A DNA stretch of 64,000 nt, from contig NZ_FNZQ01000006.1 in NCBI RefSeq assembly GCF_900109285.1, forward strand, positions 1-64,000. The letters are read 5' to 3'. Every line of letters begins with the position of its first letter. Positions within the stretch are counted from its first letter, which is position 1. The translations under genes and the position numbers were made by a program. This document shows, piece after piece, positions 60,735 through 64,000 of the stretch. Origin of the DNA: Jannaschia helgolandensis (lineage in GTDB: Bacteria > Pseudomonadota > Alphaproteobacteria > Rhodobacterales > Rhodobacteraceae). The notes under the pieces are model-generated. The model saw only the letters and a list, made by a program, of their open reading frames with translations. It was not told where the DNA came from and ran no database searches.

Positions 60735-60767
60735 GGACGCGGCCCCGTTGGCAGACAGGCCGCGTCC
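60735..60767 (+). terminator. Hairpin after the PLP-decarboxylase gene
   Basis: GGACGCGGCC (60735-60744) and GGCCGCGTCC (60758-60767) form a perfect 10-bp GC stem with a 13-nt loop, nine bases after the stop codon. Only GGTTTCG follows, so termination may be inefficient. Confidence 0.7.
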
Positions 60768-60819
60768 GGTTTCGACCGCGCGTGGATTTCTCGACACGCC
60801 CGGCCAAACTGAAAACCGA

Positions 60820-60954
60820 TCAGACCTTGGCGCGGATCGCGGCAGGCTGTTGAGCGGGGGTCGGCACAGGCGCTGGCTTGCGCGACCATGGCAGACGCAC
60901 GTCGGCGATGCGGGCGGCTTCGATGGTGCGATCCATCCAGGTCTGTCGTGACAT
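60820..60954 (-). CDS. 44-aa small protein
   Basis: A 45-codon frame (with stop) on the minus strand: Met-Ser-Arg-Gln-Thr-Trp-Met-Asp-Arg-Thr-Ile-Glu-Ala-Ala-Arg, then VRLPWSRK and a Pro/Ala-rich tail. GGAGGG lies 6-8 nt upstream of ATG 60954. A basic, helical start with a Pro-rich tail. It lies alone between the decarboxylase and pgeF genes. I recall such short peptides in Rhodobacterales but cannot name a family. Confidence 0.6.
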   Translation of the reverse strand: MSRQTWMDRTIEAARIADVRLPWSRKPAPVPTPAQQPAAIRAKV

Positions 60955-61094
60955 ATCGTGCCCTCCGGCGTTGTCGGCGTTAACACTTTATGCAGACGGC
61001 AGAGGGCGGCGATTGGACCCGATCCGGGTCTTTCGGCGGCTTGATTGTGGCGAAAAGAGGCGCGCACGGCGCGACGCCGCGGCGACAATGACTG

Positions 61095-61859
61095 TCAGAG
61101 CCGGATAGCAGCGATCAGACGCCCGTAATCCGCCTCACCCGCATGGGTCGTGCGGCGATAGGAGTAGAAGCGTGCGGGGTCGGAATAGGTACAATGCCCG
61201 GTCCACTCCGCCTGCACCCCGGCCCGGCGCAGCCGCCACAACCCATAGGCGGGCAGGTCGAACAGGTATCGGTCGCCTTCTCCGTTCGCAAAGAACCGTC
61301 CCGCCTCGGCGTCAGCGTCAAGGAAGGGGTCCGGAAATTCCGGGCCGACTTCATAGGCACGCTGGCTGATCGACGGGCCGATGGCCGCGCGAATGTTCGG
61401 CCGGATCGCGCCCAGCCCCTCCATCGCCTCGATCGTCGCTTCGAGGATGCCATCAAGGGCACCTTTCCATCCGGCATGCGCAGCCCCGACGACGCCCGAT
61501 TCGGAGTCATGGAACAGCACCGGCTGGCAATCGGCGGTCAGGACCGTCAACACCTGACCCGGCACGGCCGTCACCAGCGCATCGGCGCGGCGCGGCGCCC
61601 CGGTTTCGTCTGTTGCATCGCAGAGCGGGCCGTCGATGACGATGACATCTGCCGAATGAACCTGATGCACACTGTGCAGGGGCCCGCCCATGGCTTCGGC
61701 CACGCGGGCGCGGTTGATCTGCACAGCTTCGGTCTGATCGCTTGATCCGGTGCCGCAGTTCAGCCCTTCGAAAATGCCGGACGATGCGCCGCCATGCCGG
61801 GTAAAGAACCCGTGGGCGACAGGGCCAAGGATGTCGGCCTGAAGGGCTTCCAATGTCAT
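61095..61859 (-). CDS. pgeF: Peptidoglycan editing factor / multicopper polyphenol oxidase-like (laccase-domain) protein
   Basis: 254 aa. HQVHSADV, TADCQPVLFHD and AAHAGWKGALDG are the Cu-Zn-type metal-binding landmarks of the YlmD/YfiH family, now linked to editing of D-Ala-containing cell-wall precursors. Its start overlaps the stop of the MidA-like methyltransferase gene by 4 bases, as in the conserved lgt-midA-pgeF run of alphaproteobacteria. Confidence 0.92.
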   Translation of the reverse strand: MTLEALQADILGPVAHGFFTRHGGASSGIFEGLNCGTGSSDQTEAVQINRARVAEAMGGPLHSVHQVHSADVIVIDGPLCDATDETGAPRRADALVTAVPGQVLTVLTADCQPVLFHDSESGVVGAAHAGWKGALDGILEATIEAMEGLGAIRPNIRAAIGPSISQRAYEVGPEFPDPFLDADAEAGRFFANGEGDRYLFDLPAYGLWRLRRAGVQAEWTGHCTYSDPARFYSYRRTTHAGEADYGRLIAAIRL

Positions 61860-62938
61860 CGATCGAATCCCGGTGGCAGGGCGGCACCGTCTGGAAGCAG
61901 CGCCATTGCCTTGAATAGGTCGCCCATGTCGGATGGGTGGGTCAAGCGCCGATGGGCCGCGACATGCGCGTTCAGTCGCGCGCCGCCCATTGATTGGGCA
62001 AGCGCCTGCGCCCGCGCAGTGATGCCAAGCCGTTCAAGAATGACCCCTTGAGATATCATTGCGCTGACGCTGCATAGACTTGCCGGTGTGGCACGGGCGA
62101 TGGCCTCGAAATCGACATGCGCGGTCAGATCGGCCTGACCGGGGTGGGCCAGTGGATCTTCGGGCGTATGGTTGCGCAGCGCCTGTAGCGTGTCGCCGCG
62201 ACTGCGCCAGTGGCCGTAGTCAATGAAGATCGCGGTCCCGCCCCGTGCCACCCGCGACGCCACCGTGCCGACAATGCCTGGCAGGGCAGGGCAGCGTTCG
62301 ACCAGAGTACCGTCGGGCAGGGGGGCGGGAACGTTGTGATAATTCAATTCCGGCACCGGCATGGCGGGACCCAGGGCAAAGGACAGCGCACCTTCGGTTT
62401 CGGTCACCAGCCGCTCGCGCCATGTATTTCCATCGCGGACATGCTGGCGGACCGGCAGGGCGTCAAGAAATTCGTTGGCAAGAAGAAATGTCGGAAGATC
62501 GGGCAGATCGTTCACGGTGCCGTGCCATGTGACATCGTGCCCGAATAGCGTGTCGGCCTGAATCTGTCTCAGCGTTTCGGACGCTTCGACCAGATGGACG
62601 CGGGCCGCTGTGACGAATCCGGGAACAGCGCGCGTGGCGCGCAGAACGTCCGCCATCAACGTCCCCCGGCCCGGCCCAAGTTCAACCAGCGAGAAGAGTT
62701 TCGGACGGCCCTGGTCGATCCAGACCTGCGCCAGACACAGGCCCAGCATCTCGCCGAACATCTGACTGATTTCCGGCGCGGTGATGAAATCGCCGCCCGT
62801 GCCAAAGGGATCGCGGGTGGAATAATATCCCAGCGACGGGTGCAGAAGACAATCGGCCATATAGTCGGCGATGGTCAGCGGTCCGGTTGCGCGGATACGC
62901 CCGATCAGAAGGTCGCGCAGGCGATGTGCGTCAGGCAC
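61856..62938 (-). CDS. MidA/NDUFAF7-type SAM-dependent methyltransferase
   Basis: 360 aa. The SAM-binding motif ELGPGRGTLMADVLRA is near residue 90, YHNVPAPLPDGTLVERCP and IDYGHWRS follow, all typical of the DUF185/MidA family. The mitochondrial homologue methylates an arginine in complex I subunit NDUFS2; a bacterial role in complex I assembly is plausible. Overlaps pgeF (4 bases) and lgt (8 bases). Confidence 0.92.
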   Translation of the reverse strand: MPDAHRLRDLLIGRIRATGPLTIADYMADCLLHPSLGYYSTRDPFGTGGDFITAPEISQMFGEMLGLCLAQVWIDQGRPKLFSLVELGPGRGTLMADVLRATRAVPGFVTAARVHLVEASETLRQIQADTLFGHDVTWHGTVNDLPDLPTFLLANEFLDALPVRQHVRDGNTWRERLVTETEGALSFALGPAMPVPELNYHNVPAPLPDGTLVERCPALPGIVGTVASRVARGGTAIFIDYGHWRSRGDTLQALRNHTPEDPLAHPGQADLTAHVDFEAIARATPASLCSVSAMISQGVILERLGITARAQALAQSMGGARLNAHVAAHRRLTHPSDMGDLFKAMALLPDGAALPPGFDR

Positions 62939-63851
62939 GCGCCTTGTCGGACTGTGCCGCGTCCGACCGCGCCGCGCGCAGCGCCAGCCAGGCGGCGCCC
63001 AGACCCACGATCACCATCGGCAGGGATAGAACCTGACCCATTGTCATGCCGTAGTCGCCCAGGCTGACGACATACCCCAGTGGATTGTCCGGCGTGATAT
63101 ACTGTGCATCCGCCTGCCGGAAATATTCGACGAAGATGCGCGCGAAGCCATAGCCGGCCAGGAAAATGCCGCAGATCATGCCGGGAATTTTCAGCCCGCC
63201 CCGAAGCGCGATCACCCAAAGCACGACCAGCAGAATGACGCCTTCCAGAATCGCCTCATAGATCTGGCTGGGGTGCCGGGCGCAAAGCTCTCCGACGTTG
63301 GAGCAGGCCTGCGCGGCGCTGCCCGGAAAGACCACGGCCCAGGGCAGGTCGCTGGGACGGCCCCAGAGTTCTGCGTTGACGAAGTTGGCCAGCCGGCCCA
63401 GTCCAAGTCCAAGCGGCGTGGCGAGGGCCCCGATATCCAGGATCGACCGGATTGGAATTCCGTGGCGTCTTGCGAAGAATATTATCGCCAGTCCTGTCCC
63501 GATCAGGCCACCGTGGAATGACATGCCGCCCTCCCAGACGGCCAGAATTTCCGCCGGGTTCGCCATGTAATAGCCGGGTTGATAAAAGATCACGTATCCC
63601 AGGCGCCCGCCCAGAACGATAGCCAGCGTAACCCAGGTCATCACGTCTTCGACCTGCAACGGCGTCATCGGCGATTTGCCTCCGCGCCAGAGAGCGGGGC
63701 GCATCACAAGCCAGCGCGCCATCAGCCAGCCTCCGACGATGCCGAGGATATAGGCGGCGGCATACCATTTCGGCGCAATTTCGAATCCGGCGATCGAAAC
63801 ACGGAAGATATCGGGCGAAATGTTCGGGAATGTGATGACCATGTTATTCAT
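62931..63851 (-). CDS. lgt: Prolipoprotein diacylglyceryl transferase
   Basis: Inner-membrane enzyme that adds diacylglycerol to the lipobox Cys. 306 aa, about seven helices. The Lgt signature appears as GRLANFVNAELWGRPSDLPW, with GGLIGTGLAIIFFARRHGI and ARIFVEYFRQADAQY. ATG 63851 is chosen; the frame reaching 63992 has an unlikely N-terminus. No strong Shine-Dalgarno was seen. Divergent from the probable ubiK gene. Confidence 0.95.
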   Translation of the reverse strand: MNNMVITFPNISPDIFRVSIAGFEIAPKWYAAAYILGIVGGWLMARWLVMRPALWRGGKSPMTPLQVEDVMTWVTLAIVLGGRLGYVIFYQPGYYMANPAEILAVWEGGMSFHGGLIGTGLAIIFFARRHGIPIRSILDIGALATPLGLGLGRLANFVNAELWGRPSDLPWAVVFPGSAAQACSNVGELCARHPSQIYEAILEGVILLVVLWVIALRGGLKIPGMICGIFLAGYGFARIFVEYFRQADAQYITPDNPLGYVVSLGDYGMTMGQVLSLPMVIVGLGAAWLALRAARSDAAQSDKARA

Positions 63852-63978
63852 GGGGTCGCAATGCCTGCCCCCTGCAATCCCGTCAATCCCTTTGCGATCA
63901 CGGGCTGGTGAAGCGCAGATCTTGAGACTTCGACGCGATGACCCCATATGAAGCGCAGCAAACCCGGAGACCCAGATT

Positions 63979-64000
63979 ATGCAGACCCGCAACCGTTTTA
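63979..64000 (+). CDS. ubiK: Probable start of UbiK accessory factor (partial)
   Basis: ATG 63979 opens a frame with Met-Gln-Thr-Arg-Asn-Arg-Phe that runs off the window. GGAGA lies about 11 nt upstream. This opening and its position divergent from lgt match alphaproteobacterial UbiK (BMFP-domain, ubiquinone-synthesis accessory factor). Only seven codons are visible, so the call is tentative. Confidence 0.5.

Overview
The window reads as a chromosomal segment of an alphaproteobacterium of the Rhodobacterales (Roseobacter/Rhodobacter group). This is inferred from GC-rich coding DNA, an RpoH sigma factor next to an RluD-type synthase, the order lysA / large Gln-Gly-rich DUF4175-like (TIGR02302-like) protein, ETF-QO / TPR / ispE / polyprenyl synthetase, phaA-phaB, the glcDEF glycolate oxidase genes, and lgt-midA-pgeF. 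No integrase, transposase, phage gene or CRISPR array was seen.

Region 1 (1-10011) is a catabolic block: a tripartite tricarboxylate-type transporter (tctCBA), an Ldh_2-type 2-hydroxyacid dehydrogenase, a hotdog thioesterase, an enoyl-CoA hydratase/isomerase and a CaiB-type CoA-transferase on opposing strands, a FadR-type GntR regulator in a divergent promoter holding a perfect inverted repeat, a close MatB (malonyl-CoA synthetase) relative and a DapA-like aldolase/lyase. It looks less GC-rich than the rest and ends beside the 3' end of a tRNA-Leu(UAA) gene (10180-10265), which fits an acquired island; its substrate is unknown. Region 2 (10450-16912) holds a periplasmic TPR protein, two tandem trypsin-like proteases and glcDEF. 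Region 3 (17029-28604) is mostly housekeeping: DUF599 protein, NYN/PIN-like nuclease, trpA, VOC protein, Pmp3/YqaE-like peptide, ychF, L,D-transpeptidase, lytic transglycosylase, cobQ, plsC-type acyltransferase, ftsEX and a zinc-ribbon membrane protein.

Region 4 (28624-38875) holds the DUF4175-like protein with lysA and a DUF2834 protein, ETF-QO, a TPR protein, ispE, a polyprenyl diphosphate synthase and small conserved proteins. Region 5 (38965-48535) has a GcvA-like LysR regulator, the phaA / patatin / phaB polyhydroxybutyrate cluster, an EAL protein, tag, a Tat-exported PhoX phosphatase with a good Pho box upstream, and a divergent Lrp/LysE pair. Region 6 (48575-64000) has a small membrane protein and rluD whose start codons share an 11-bp near-palindrome, rpoH with a sigma-32-like promoter, a DksA-like zinc finger protein, an oxidoreductase, a LysR regulator, ribosomal L25, sseA-aminotransferase, a three-gene TPP-enzyme / small protein / PLP-decarboxylase operon, and pgeF-midA-lgt with the probable first codons of ubiK at the edge.

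Several genes too short for routine ORF calling were found by reading (DUF465-like 38699-38875; 46-aa peptide 40018-40158; 44-aa peptide 60820-60954). Where a Shine-Dalgarno sequence or family alignment argued against the longest frame, the start was moved, and this is stated in each entry. Family names are from recognition of sequence features; no database search was run.
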